DNA from: Lachnoclostridium sp. UBA1308
Lineage (GTDB): Bacteria > Bacillota > Clostridia > Lachnospirales > Lachnospiraceae
Length of the DNA: 64,000 bases
NCBI GenBank assembly: GCA_002307215.1
Contig: DBTU01000003.1
Location: 29,824-93,823 of the forward strand
Reading direction: 5' to 3'
Position 1 is the first letter of the stretch. Every line of letters starts with the position of its first letter. The position numbers and the translations under genes are program-made. Shown here in pieces: positions 53,358 to 61,910 of this stretch. The notes under the pieces are model-generated. The model made no database searches. It saw nothing but the letters and a program-made list of their open reading frames with translations, and had not been told where the DNA came from.

Positions 53358-54251
53358 ATGAATATAATGTGGATTCTATTAGTTATACTGGCAGTAATAT
53401 TTGTGACTTTGCTGTTGTTATGCAGCGTCATCTTCCTGCCCTTGTTTCTTGGTAGTAAGATAAAAAGCCCGATTTCAAGAGGAAGCGCAGAATACAGCTT
53501 CAGTAGAGAGGGAGAGTATCAAATAGAGACACATATCATAGAGGACGCAGAGAGAAGGGAACGATTTATCTTATACAATCCCGTCGGGCCAACAGAAACA
53601 TTACCTGTAATTGTATGGGGCAATGGCACTGCAGCCTTGCCAAAGAATTATGATGCACTACACAGACATCTTGCTTCCTGGGGCTTTCTGGTAATGAATA
53701 CTTTTAACAGTGAAACAGGAACGGGTGAGCCACTTAAGGAAGCTCTTTGCTATCTACTGGAAGAAAATGAAAAGCCGGGAGGTATATTAAAAAAGCATAT
53801 CGATACAGAACGGATTGGTTGCGCGGGGCATTCTCAGGGTTCCACCGGTGCTATAAATCTGCATACGAATTATCAGGAAGGCGGTTATATAAAAACCGTT
53901 GTTTCGATTGCACTGCCTGCACTGCGCTGGTGTGATCCGGAGGATGTATATGCACCTGAAAAAATCAGTGTTCCTTTTCTGATTTTAACCGGAACACTTG
54001 ATTTTATCATTTCTCCCTACCGAAAATGTCTTGCTGCCCTGCACCGATTGCAGTCAGGCGTGGAGGGCTGGTTTTTGGAGGCGCGTTATTGTGCTCATAC
54101 AGAGATACAAGGGGATGGCGGTAAATACAGGGGAATACTGACTGCATGGTTTCGTTACCACTTGATGGAGGATGAGACGGCACGTGAAATATTTGGCATG
54201 CAGGGAGAGCTTTATAAGAATGCAGGCTGGAGAAGGGTGTATAAGAGATAG
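53358..54251 (+). CDS. Membrane-anchored alpha/beta hydrolase
   Basis: 297 residues. One N-terminal membrane helix (about 3-32, IMWILLVILAVIFVTLLLLC) anchors an alpha/beta hydrolase domain. The nucleophile elbow is GHSQG with Ser159. The acid is likely Asp in LTGTLDFIISPY and the histidine is in YCAHTEIQGDGG. The form resembles chlorophyllase or dienelactone-hydrolase-like esterases that act on ester or lipid substrates. It is 14 bases after the TetR gene with a purine-rich ribosome site. If the N-terminus is an uncleaved anchor with the domain outside, it would work on the outer face of the membrane. Confidence 0.85.
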   Translation: MNIMWILLVILAVIFVTLLLLCSVIFLPLFLGSKIKSPISRGSAEYSFSREGEYQIETHIIEDAERRERFILYNPVGPTETLPVIVWGNGTAALPKNYDALHRHLASWGFLVMNTFNSETGTGEPLKEALCYLLEENEKPGGILKKHIDTERIGCAGHSQGSTGAINLHTNYQEGGYIKTVVSIALPALRWCDPEDVYAPEKISVPFLILTGTLDFIISPYRKCLAALHRLQSGVEGWFLEARYCAHTEIQGDGGKYRGILTAWFRYHLMEDETAREIFGMQGELYKNAGWRRVYKR

Positions 54252-54322
54252 TTAGATTAATAGTACTTGCAATAGGTACATTGCAATAAGTGTGTGGTAT
54301 TGCAAAACCTGATTGTATTGCA

Positions 54323-54394
54323 GTTACCTGAAAGTACAGGATTACCTGAAAGTACAGGATTACCTGAAAGTACAGGATTACCTAATAGTACAAG
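54323..54394 (+). repeat. Four 18-base tandem repeats before the acyltransferase gene
   Basis: Units at 54323-54340, 54341-54358, 54359-54376 and 54377-54394. The middle two are ATTACCTGAAAGTACAGG, the first differs at one base and the last at three. It is direct and spacerless, so not a CRISPR. It lies in the 162-base gap before the start of the acyltransferase-type gene. Confidence 0.9.
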
Positions 54395-54413
54395 ATAAGG
54401 GAGGTGCTTCAGC

Positions 54414-55688
54414 ATTAGTAGAAAGCGAAAAGCGCAGATATGGGATTGCATTGAGGTGTTTGGTAAGTCATATAATAACCACCATATGTACTGCATCATA
54501 GATTTTCAATCTCAGATCAGGAAAGAAGTTCTTGAGTGTGCGATGAATAGAAGTCTGGAAGTCTTTCCGGTATTAAAGAGCAGTTATGTGACAGGGGCGT
54601 ATCGGGCTTACTGGCTGGAGGATGACCATAACAGTGACATCCAGATTGAGCTAGTGGAAGTAGATGTCAAGGACAGCGAAATAACCGAATTCTTATGGAA
54701 CGAGATCAAGGAAACCTCAAGACTACAGATGAAAGCAAAGATTATAAGAAATAAGGAAAAGGACAGAATATGCATATCCATAAACCATATGGTTTGTGAT
54801 GCAGCTGATTTTAAGCAATATATCTATATTCTGGGTAGCATCTATACAGAACTTCTAAAGAACAGGAATTATAAACCGAATTTTATCTACGACGGCAGCA
54901 GGAGTGGAGCACGGGTATATCTTAAATTTCTGATGGGATTGAAGTCTCGAAGAGAACAGCTGAGAGCTTTATTTCATATACAAAACCATAAAAGCTATCC
55001 GCTGACAATGAAGCTGAAAGACAAGGGTCCCACACATCCATTTATTGCAACCAGAGTGATTGACAGGAAGCACTTTCTGCAGTTGAAAAAGTATTGTGAG
55101 AAACAGGGGGTCACCATTAATGATATCTTTTTGGCCGCCTTTATCCGAACCATTTATAAATACATTCCGAATCAGGGAGAAGACCTTCATATTCCCTGCA
55201 TGGTGGATTTAAGGCGTTTTTTGAAGGAAGAGGAGCAAGAAGCATTAAAAAATCTTACCTCTACCCTGATTGTAAGCATTGAAAAGAATGTGGATGAGGA
55301 ACGGGATCAGACCGTAAGAAAGGTACATCAAAAGGTAACGGAGCTTATTAATCATTTTCCGGCACTGGATGGATATTTATATCTACTCTTGCTTTTTAAA
55401 CTTCTTCCAATCCGTCTGATGAAGGCGTTCATTGATAAACATTTTAAGAGCTTTCCCATCGCCTTCAGTAATTTGGGAATTATTGATGAAAAGAAATTGC
55501 GATTTGGAGATACTGAAATTCAAAATTGCATGATGACGGGTTCCATCAAACAGAAACCATGCTTCTGGCTTGCGTTGTCAAGCTTTGACGGTGAAGTGAC
55601 GCTATCGATTAATCTAAACGGCAGCAGTGAGGACCAATTGTTTGTGGAGCAATTTATGGAAGATTTGGAGGGGGAGCTGCCTGCCTGA
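54414..55688 (+). CDS. Condensation-type acyltransferase (alcohol acetyltransferase-like)
   Basis: 424 residues if started at ATT 54414, 7 bases after GGGAGGTG (54399-54406); the nearest usual start, GTG 54456, lacks a ribosome site. The extra residues (KAQIWDCIEVFGKSYNNHH) look like the normal opening of the family. The active-site motif HxxxD is NHMVCDA (His125, Asp129). Later segments (GVTINDIFLAAFIRTIY, IPCMVDLRRFL, SFPIAFSNLGII) fit the CAT/condensation superfamily that joins an acyl-CoA or acyl-carrier to an alcohol or amine. The product is unknown. It lies after the 18-base repeats and 42 bases before the next likely start. Confidence 0.78.
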   Translation: MSRKRKAQIWDCIEVFGKSYNNHHMYCIIDFQSQIRKEVLECAMNRSLEVFPVLKSSYVTGAYRAYWLEDDHNSDIQIELVEVDVKDSEITEFLWNEIKETSRLQMKAKIIRNKEKDRICISINHMVCDAADFKQYIYILGSIYTELLKNRNYKPNFIYDGSRSGARVYLKFLMGLKSRREQLRALFHIQNHKSYPLTMKLKDKGPTHPFIATRVIDRKHFLQLKKYCEKQGVTINDIFLAAFIRTIYKYIPNQGEDLHIPCMVDLRRFLKEEEQEALKNLTSTLIVSIEKNVDEERDQTVRKVHQKVTELINHFPALDGYLYLLLLFKLLPIRLMKAFIDKHFKSFPIAFSNLGIIDEKKLRFGDTEIQNCMMTGSIKQKPCFWLALSSFDGEVTLSINLNGSSEDQLFVEQFMEDLEGELPA

Positions 55689-55730
55689 CAGAGTGTGAAA
55701 TTGAAAATCAGAAAAAGGAGGGGTACAGAC

Positions 55731-56531
55731 ATAGAAGAGCATTTTAAATTAGTTTTGATACTAGGTGCCGGCTATATGGGAGTTCAGATAGCGGATCAGC
55801 TTTTACGGCATGGCGTGCAGGTTATCTTATACGATATCAGCGGAAAATCAATAGAGCAAGCGAAAGCAAAGCTAAGTTCAGAGCGGGTGAGCTTTATAGA
55901 TACGCTTGATTGCAGTATAACCGAATGTGACCTTGTAATCGAAACGGTAACCGAGAAGCTTAAGCTGAAACAAAATTTATTCCGAAATATTGAAGCACTG
56001 GTCGCCACAGATACAGTATTAACCACGAACTCATCGCTTTTACTTCCCACGGTAATATCCAGTAAACTAAAGCACAAGGAAAGATTCTGCAGCTTTCATT
56101 TTTATTGGCCGGATAAGGGAGCTAATATTGTAGATATTATGCCGACGAAGAAAACAAAGAGTAACATAACTCAAAGGCTTTATGATTTTTCGAAATCGGT
56201 TGGATTTGAGCCGGTCTTAGTGAATAAGGAGAATTATGGATACCTTTACAATGATATTTTTTCGGATATCACCGGAAAAGCCATATCATTACTGCTTCGA
56301 AAAATCGGAACTATGGAGGATATTGATAAATCTTTCCGAATTAATACCGGATGTGATAAGGGTCCGTTTGAAATGATGGACGATGTGGGACTGGATACGG
56401 TTCTTCATATAACCAAGAATATTGCAAGAAGAAAACCAAAGGCATATTTTGGAGTATATCTACTGAAACGCTATGTGAATGCAGGCAAACTGGGAGTCAA
56501 GTCAGGCGAGGGCTTCTATAAATATGAATAG
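55731..56531 (+). CDS. 3-hydroxyacyl-CoA dehydrogenase-like protein
   Basis: 266 residues from ATA 55731, which lies 7 bases after GGAGGGG (55717-55723). GTG 55695 is in frame, but its extra residues KIRKRRG are the ribosome site read as codons, so it is less likely. The NAD fold has G12-A-G-Y-M-G17. The catalytic pair is plausible: Ser in TTNSSLLLPT and His in CSFHFYWPDKG. The conserved NR of the helical domain is changed to YLYND. The C-terminal domain (IDKSFRINTGCDKGPFEMMDDVGLDTV) is kept. It probably oxidises or reduces a 3-hydroxyacyl group or a similar hydroxy acid; activity with standard CoA esters is uncertain. Confidence 0.8.
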   Translation: MEEHFKLVLILGAGYMGVQIADQLLRHGVQVILYDISGKSIEQAKAKLSSERVSFIDTLDCSITECDLVIETVTEKLKLKQNLFRNIEALVATDTVLTTNSSLLLPTVISSKLKHKERFCSFHFYWPDKGANIVDIMPTKKTKSNITQRLYDFSKSVGFEPVLVNKENYGYLYNDIFSDITGKAISLLLRKIGTMEDIDKSFRINTGCDKGPFEMMDDVGLDTVLHITKNIARRKPKAYFGVYLLKRYVNAGKLGVKSGEGFYKYE

Positions 56532-56542
56532 CTGTAAACCAG

Positions 56543-57445
56543 ATGGATGAGGAGCTGATTCAATCAATGCAAAAAGAGAAATGTAATCGTGACAACCTGG
56601 CAGTGAGATCGAAACTTCGTAAAAAGCGCCGCTTTCATCAGAAATACGGACTTACCTATGAAAGTGCCTCGGAAGTCCTTACGGGCGAATATTGGGATGC
56701 ATTTATTCATGCTGAAATCTACTTGATGGAAATTCTGGGGCTGAGCAAGATCTCTGTTAATGTGGATAAAAGCATCCATGGCTTGCTGAAACGAAGGAAG
56801 AAAGTAAAACAGCAGACGAATGAGCAGATTGATGAGATTATGCTTGAACTTGTGCAGCTATTGAAAGATGCACAGGAGAAGAAGCGTACGCCGAATTACA
56901 TATGGGATAACAACCCAAAGGATTTTTGTAAGCATTTTCTTAAACGATGGTCAATTAATTTGCCGACGCCGCTGGAAGGCTTTGCTCTTAGCTTGAGAGA
57001 GCTGGCAAAGGGCTTTTTGATGGTGTCCGCTATCATCCTACTTACGATGAAGGGAAACCCCTCTCTTACCTCGCGGGTAGATTTGTCGGTATGTCTGATA
57101 GATCCACTTAGGATTCTGGTGGACTATCTGATTGTTGAGCGGTATATCAAAGCCAATCTCTTTCGCACTGACATCAAAGGGAAAATGATATACCGTAAAT
57201 TCAGACGGTATGATTTGATTGTAGTTGTGGGGCTGATCCTCCTTAATTTGGGAGCGCAGAAGGTATTTGGTTATCCCCATTCCTATGTCTGGTTTACACT
57301 TTTGCAGGGAGGTATCTTCTATCTGCTTCCTGTTCTGGCGCTCCGGTCAATCATTACAAGACATTACCAACGTTTGAAGAGCAACAGTAAATACTATGAT
57401 TTGCTGAATAAAGATAGATCGGGCAGATTGCAGGACTTGGTATAA
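56543..57445 (+). CDS. Membrane protein of unknown function
   Basis: 300 residues. A basic, helical N-terminal half (about 1-150, rich in Lys/Arg) has no family I recognise. The C-terminal half has about three membrane helices (GFLMVSAIILLTM, YDLIVVVGLILLNLGAQ, YVWFTLLQGGIFYLLPVLAL). ATG 56543 has no strong ribosome site; ATG 56567, 12 bases after TGAGGAG, is an alternative. It lies 11 bases after the dehydrogenase-like gene and 62 before the metallo-hydrolase gene. A scaffold or transport role in the pathway is possible but not shown. Confidence 0.6.
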   Translation: MDEELIQSMQKEKCNRDNLAVRSKLRKKRRFHQKYGLTYESASEVLTGEYWDAFIHAEIYLMEILGLSKISVNVDKSIHGLLKRRKKVKQQTNEQIDEIMLELVQLLKDAQEKKRTPNYIWDNNPKDFCKHFLKRWSINLPTPLEGFALSLRELAKGFLMVSAIILLTMKGNPSLTSRVDLSVCLIDPLRILVDYLIVERYIKANLFRTDIKGKMIYRKFRRYDLIVVVGLILLNLGAQKVFGYPHSYVWFTLLQGGIFYLLPVLALRSIITRHYQRLKSNSKYYDLLNKDRSGRLQDLV

Positions 57446-57507
57446 GCAAAATAAATTGTACAGTATCAGATAACTAAATAACTTGCGGTAAATAAGGAGA
57501 GAGATAT

Positions 57508-58347
57508 ATGAAAAAAAAGCATTTTTTTCATGAGGAGTTGCGAGAAGGTATATTTCTGATCTCTTGCAAGGAATGGGAGATGGGTAAGGCAACCATTAAT
57601 ACTTACCTGATTGTGGGCAGGGAAAAGGCAGTATTGGTGGACGCTGGGCTTGGAGCATCTGAGCTTAAGGAATATGCACAGCAGCTTGCAGGGGTACCGG
57701 TCATGTTGGTATTAAGTCACGGACATTTTGATCATACCGGGGCGGTGAATGAATTTGAAGATGTATGGATACATCCGGAGGATGCATTAATTTTAGGTAA
57801 GAATATCATAAAATTTCTGCCTTCTAGGAAAATAACCGCCAAAATTCATTATCTGATGGAAGGAGATGAGCTATCACTCGGAGATAGGACACTTCAGGTA
57901 TATAACATAAAGGGACATACAGCGGGAAGCATCGTTCTTTATGATCAAAAGACCAAAACTCTTATATCGGGGGACAGCGTCTGTAGAAGAGTGTTTTATA
58001 TTGATGGAAATAAATACCCTATCAATCGGTTCTTTCACGATTTGATGAAGGTGGATCAACTGGATTTTACCGGGGTTTGTTCGGCACATGACCGTTTTCT
58101 CTTACCAAAGTCACAGATACGACATATGATTGATGTCATTTCAGACGGCATCTACCATAGTAATATTACAATACATATTCTGGGTCGTAAGTACTTCCAG
58201 GTGAAGCACGGCAGTGGACCGGAGGATCCGAAGTTCATAGATTTTTCCGCTCCGATTGTAAGCAGGGAGCAGTTAAAGCTTGAGGTAGATGATTTCTTTA
58301 AGAAGAGTGGGTATCAGCCAATCCCAGAGGGAGCGAGTCATGAATAA
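57508..58347 (+). CDS. Metallo-beta-lactamase-fold hydrolase
   Basis: 279 residues. The metal motif HxHxDH is complete: His71, His73, Asp75 and His76 in LSHGHFDHTG. A later His (KGHTAGSIVLYD) and Asp (ISGDSVCRR) complete the two-metal site, with a final CSAHDRF. The family hydrolyses thioesters, lactones or phosphodiesters; in this run a thioesterase-like role is plausible but the substrate is unknown. AAGGAG precedes ATG 57508 by about 8 bases. The next gene overlaps its 3' end by 8 bases, indicating translational coupling. Confidence 0.9.
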   Translation: MKKKHFFHEELREGIFLISCKEWEMGKATINTYLIVGREKAVLVDAGLGASELKEYAQQLAGVPVMLVLSHGHFDHTGAVNEFEDVWIHPEDALILGKNIIKFLPSRKITAKIHYLMEGDELSLGDRTLQVYNIKGHTAGSIVLYDQKTKTLISGDSVCRRVFYIDGNKYPINRFFHDLMKVDQLDFTGVCSAHDRFLLPKSQIRHMIDVISDGIYHSNITIHILGRKYFQVKHGSGPEDPKFIDFSAPIVSREQLKLEVDDFFKKSGYQPIPEGASHE

Positions 58348-59410
58348 GGCAATTTTAATTCTTTACTTTATGAGCATTAAGCTAAAAAGAACAAGGATGA
58401 AGATAAAAAAGCCATTTCATAGGAAAAAGCCTGTCGGGGCCTTTATTACACCAAAAGATACGGTGGACAGTATTATGGAACATCCTATACTGGAGGAAGA
58501 AAAGGCAAGAATTTATGTTCGGTCAAAAGAGAATGATATTATGGCAATACAGACACTGGATAGGTTCACAGCAGGTTTTTCAAAGACTAGCGGTCAGTGC
58601 TATGCGGACGGTCTAAATGCGATTATTCGGAATCATAACAAAAAGGTAAGAGTCTATCGGCAGATTTATTCAGAGGAAGAAATGAGGAAAGATCCTACAA
58701 AAGAGCATGCGAGCTTGCATTATTTTCCCTCAGAGAAGAAATCAAAGTTTATTATTGTATGTCCGGGAGGGGCTTATGTAAACTGCGAAGCCCTGTCGGA
58801 AGGCTATCCACTAGCACTTCATTGGAACAGCCTGGGCTATACCGCTTTTGTACTTTCCTATCGTGTGAGAGAGGAAGCAGCCAATCTGGCTCCCCTCGCG
58901 GATCTGGCAGCAGCTGTCACGTATGTTCTTGACCGGGCCGAGGAGTTGAATGTGGATACGGAGGATTATGCAGTTCTGGGATTTTCGGCAGGAGGACATC
59001 TGGTAGGATGCTTTGGTCTTGATGGTGTGGGCTATAAGAATTTTCAACTGCCGAAACCCGGAACCATCATGATAGCATATGGACTGATATCTACAGAGAA
59101 GTTTCCTCACTGCAATAAGTTGCTGCTCGGGCCGGAACCGGATGAAAAGGCTGTAAGCGCTATCAGCATAGATAAGAATATAACACCCGATTATCCTCCC
59201 GTATTTTTCTGGGCGGGAAAGAATGATCTGCTGCTAGATTACCGTTTTCATGGGGATGAACTGGAAAAGGCAGTCAAGGAGAATAAGGTGCCCTACGAAT
59301 ATCATCTTTTTGAGAAAGCACAACACGGAATATCTCTGGGCGTGGGAACGGATGCTCAGGGCTGGGTGGATATGGCGGCAGATTTTTGGGCAAGGAATAT
59401 AAGGAAATAA
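58340..59410 (+). CDS. Alpha/beta hydrolase, BD-FAE/esterase-like
   Basis: 356 residues from ATG 58340, which overlaps the preceding gene and has AGAGGGAG 6 bases upstream. A basic start is followed by the hydrolase core. The oxyanion loop is CPGGAYVNCE, and the nucleophile elbow GFSAGGH carries Ser216. Acid and histidine are plausible in AGKNDLLLDY and KAQHGISLG. The form (HGG-like loop, GxSAGGH) matches esterases of the BD-FAE/acetyl esterase type that remove acyl groups from sugars or small esters. It is followed 39 bases later by a GH3 gene, so it may deacylate a glycoside before the sugar is cut. Confidence 0.88.
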   Translation: MNKAILILYFMSIKLKRTRMKIKKPFHRKKPVGAFITPKDTVDSIMEHPILEEEKARIYVRSKENDIMAIQTLDRFTAGFSKTSGQCYADGLNAIIRNHNKKVRVYRQIYSEEEMRKDPTKEHASLHYFPSEKKSKFIIVCPGGAYVNCEALSEGYPLALHWNSLGYTAFVLSYRVREEAANLAPLADLAAAVTYVLDRAEELNVDTEDYAVLGFSAGGHLVGCFGLDGVGYKNFQLPKPGTIMIAYGLISTEKFPHCNKLLLGPEPDEKAVSAISIDKNITPDYPPVFFWAGKNDLLLDYRFHGDELEKAVKENKVPYEYHLFEKAQHGISLGVGTDAQGWVDMAADFWARNIRK

Positions 59411-59449
59411 ACAATACGCAAGAATTTTGCGCAGGAAATGGAGGAACCT

Positions 59450-61693
59450 ATGATCAAAGACCTGATCAGGCAAATGACATTAGAAGAAAAGGCGGGGTTA
59501 TGCTCAGGGGCAGATTACTGGCATACAAAAGCGGTGGAAAGACTGGGAATTCAGGCTGTGATGGTTACAGATGGACCGCATGGGCTTCGTAAGCAGGAGG
59601 GTGAGGCAGATCATCTCGGATTGAACAAGAGCGTTGCCGCGGTATGTTTTCCTACAGCCTGTGCCGGTGCCTCCAGCTTTGATGAGGATCTTATGCATCG
59701 GATGGGAAGAGCCTTGGGTGAGGAATGTAGATCAGAGCATATTGCGATTTTACTCGGTCCGGCAGTTAATATTAAGAGAAGTCCTCTATGCGGACGTAAT
59801 TTTGAATATTTCTCAGAAGATCCATATCTGACCGGAAAGCTTGCCTCAGCACAAATCAATGGAATTCAAGAATGGGATGTTGGTGCCAGTCTGAAGCACT
59901 ATGCGGCAAACAATCAGGAAACCAACCGTATGACTTGTTCTTCAGAGGTGGATGAACGTACATTGCGAGAAATCTATCTGGCCGGTTTCGAAATGGCGGT
60001 AAAGGAGTCTAGGCCCTGGACCTTGATGTGCAGCTATAATAAAATTAATGGGGAATACACAAGTGAAAATAAGAAGCTGCTTACGGATATTTTGCGCAGG
60101 GAATGGGGCTTTGAGGGATTCGTAATGTCTGACTGGGGAGCGGTCAATGATAAAGTAAAGGGTCTAGAGGCAGGGCTTGAGCTGGAAATGCCTTCTTCCA
60201 ATGGTATTCGTGATGAACAGCTTGTGAAAGCAGTCAGAGAAGGGGTGATTTCGGAGGAAATATTAAATCAAGCGGTGGAACGAATCCTAAGGATTATCAA
60301 TCGGTACACACAGGTCAATTATGGCGAAATGCAATATGATAGAGAAGAACACCACAGGGAAGCAACAGAAATGGCTAAAGAATGTGCGGTTCTTCTAAAG
60401 AATGAAGGTGCATTGCCTCTCCGGCGTCAAACAAAAGTTGCCTACATTGGTGCCTTTGCCAAGCAGCCGCGTTATCAAGGCGGAGGCTCCAGCCACATCC
60501 ATGCTAGCAGGGTGACAGAGGCACTTGAGATTGGAAGAGATAAGGGAAATGATATTATATATGCAGAGGGATTCCCCCATGATCGAGATGAAGTGGACCA
60601 GTCACGTTTTGAGGAAGCAATGAAGGCTGCTTCAGAAGCGGAGGCAGCAGTAATCTTTGCCGGATTACCGGAATCTTTTGATTCAGAGGGCATTGACAGA
60701 AAACATATGAAGCTGCCGGAATGTCAAAATCAATTAATAGAACTGATTGCAGGTGTACAAAAGAATACGATTGTGGTACTTCATAACGGCTCAGCCGTAG
60801 AAATGCCTTGGGTAGATAAAGTGAATGCCATTCTTGAGATGTATCTGGGAGGACAGGGTGTCGGAGAGGCAACAGATGAGCTATTATATGGGGATGCTAA
60901 TCCCTGCGGTAGGCTTGCGGAAACCTTTCCGGTGCGTCTGGAGGATACTCCGTCCTACCTGAATTTCCCGGGAGATGGGAAAAAGGTGGTTTATGCAGAG
61001 GGAGTATACGTTGGTTATCGCTATTATGAAGCCAAGAAGCTGCCGGTACTATTCCCTTTTGGTCACGGCCTATCCTATACCGAATTTCTCTATCAGGACA
61101 TGCAGGTATCCTGCGGACATTTTGCAGAAGGTGAGAGTATAACGGTAACGGCTCAAGTAACCAATACTGGAAAGCGAAAAGGAAAAGAAGTAGTGCAGCT
61201 CTATATCGGCGACCGTACCAAAACTTCGGACAGGCCATTGAAAGAACTAATGGGTTTTGTAAAGATTGAGTTGGAGCCCCAGGAGACAATCACAGTAGCC
61301 TTTGATATCAATGCCCGTTCTCTTTCATGGTATAATGAAGAATTGGAGGATTGGTATGCTGCTACCGGAACCTATGAAGTGATGATAGCCCATTCCTCCG
61401 CAGATATCCGCTTGGAGCATAAGGTTGAATTTACCGCTACTAAGGAATTACCATTTAGCGTGGATGAAAATACTACGATAGGTGTGTTGCTTAAAAATCC
61501 CAAAACCTTGCCGATTATGAGGATGATGTTATCTAATTTTAGTGGAGGTATTACCTCAGGCTTTGGTAGCTCCAATGAAGTGTTAAATGAAATGACGAGT
61601 GGATTGCCGCTCAGAGCACTGTTCGGCTTTTCAAAAATCACAGAAGAAAATATGAAAGAGCTAATTTCTGCCTTAAGTGGAGTGGCGAAATAA
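59450..61693 (+). CDS. GH3 family beta-glycosidase, copy 2
   Basis: 747 residues from ATG 59450 (GGAGG 5 bases before); the in-frame ATG 59438 lies before that site. Standard start IRQMTLEEKAGLCSG; barrel motifs LKHYAANNQET and nucleophile Asp228 in VMSDWGAV; middle sandwich IFAGLPESFDSEGID; FGHGLSYTEF and fibronectin-III-like end (VVQLYIGDRTKTSDRPLKEL). The last 65 residues (MMLSNFSGGITSGFGSS onwards) extend past the usual end and look helical and flexible. No signal peptide is seen. In this run it may cleave a glucose from a lipophilic glycoside. It is the last gene of the TetR run. Confidence 0.93.
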   Translation: MIKDLIRQMTLEEKAGLCSGADYWHTKAVERLGIQAVMVTDGPHGLRKQEGEADHLGLNKSVAAVCFPTACAGASSFDEDLMHRMGRALGEECRSEHIAILLGPAVNIKRSPLCGRNFEYFSEDPYLTGKLASAQINGIQEWDVGASLKHYAANNQETNRMTCSSEVDERTLREIYLAGFEMAVKESRPWTLMCSYNKINGEYTSENKKLLTDILRREWGFEGFVMSDWGAVNDKVKGLEAGLELEMPSSNGIRDEQLVKAVREGVISEEILNQAVERILRIINRYTQVNYGEMQYDREEHHREATEMAKECAVLLKNEGALPLRRQTKVAYIGAFAKQPRYQGGGSSHIHASRVTEALEIGRDKGNDIIYAEGFPHDRDEVDQSRFEEAMKAASEAEAAVIFAGLPESFDSEGIDRKHMKLPECQNQLIELIAGVQKNTIVVLHNGSAVEMPWVDKVNAILEMYLGGQGVGEATDELLYGDANPCGRLAETFPVRLEDTPSYLNFPGDGKKVVYAEGVYVGYRYYEAKKLPVLFPFGHGLSYTEFLYQDMQVSCGHFAEGESITVTAQVTNTGKRKGKEVVQLYIGDRTKTSDRPLKELMGFVKIELEPQETITVAFDINARSLSWYNEELEDWYAATGTYEVMIAHSSADIRLEHKVEFTATKELPFSVDENTTIGVLLKNPKTLPIMRMMLSNFSGGITSGFGSSNEVLNEMTSGLPLRALFGFSKITEENMKELISALSGVAK

Positions 61694-61910
61694 TTAGATA
61701 CATAATTAACTAAATAATGCTCGGGCTGTTTCGATACGTACAAGCCTTGAATTAAGAGGAAGCAGTTATACAAAAGTGATGATTCAATTCCGATACAGCC
61801 GGGATCGGATCAGCGCGGATATGTATAAGGCTTCCTTTTCTGATTTTGATTGTGAAATACAAGATCAAAGGAGAAAAATCATTATTGATTATTATAGGAG
61901 GAACAAAAAG

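Noticed and set aside
54323..54394. CRISPR array
   Set aside because: The repeats are directly adjacent with no spacers and no cas genes are present.
54313..54501. Open frame containing the YLKVQD repeats
   Set aside because: No ribosome site or normal start; it overlaps the acyltransferase gene out of frame and its length is due to the repeats. The minus-strand NPVLSG version (54257-54499) fails for the same reasons.
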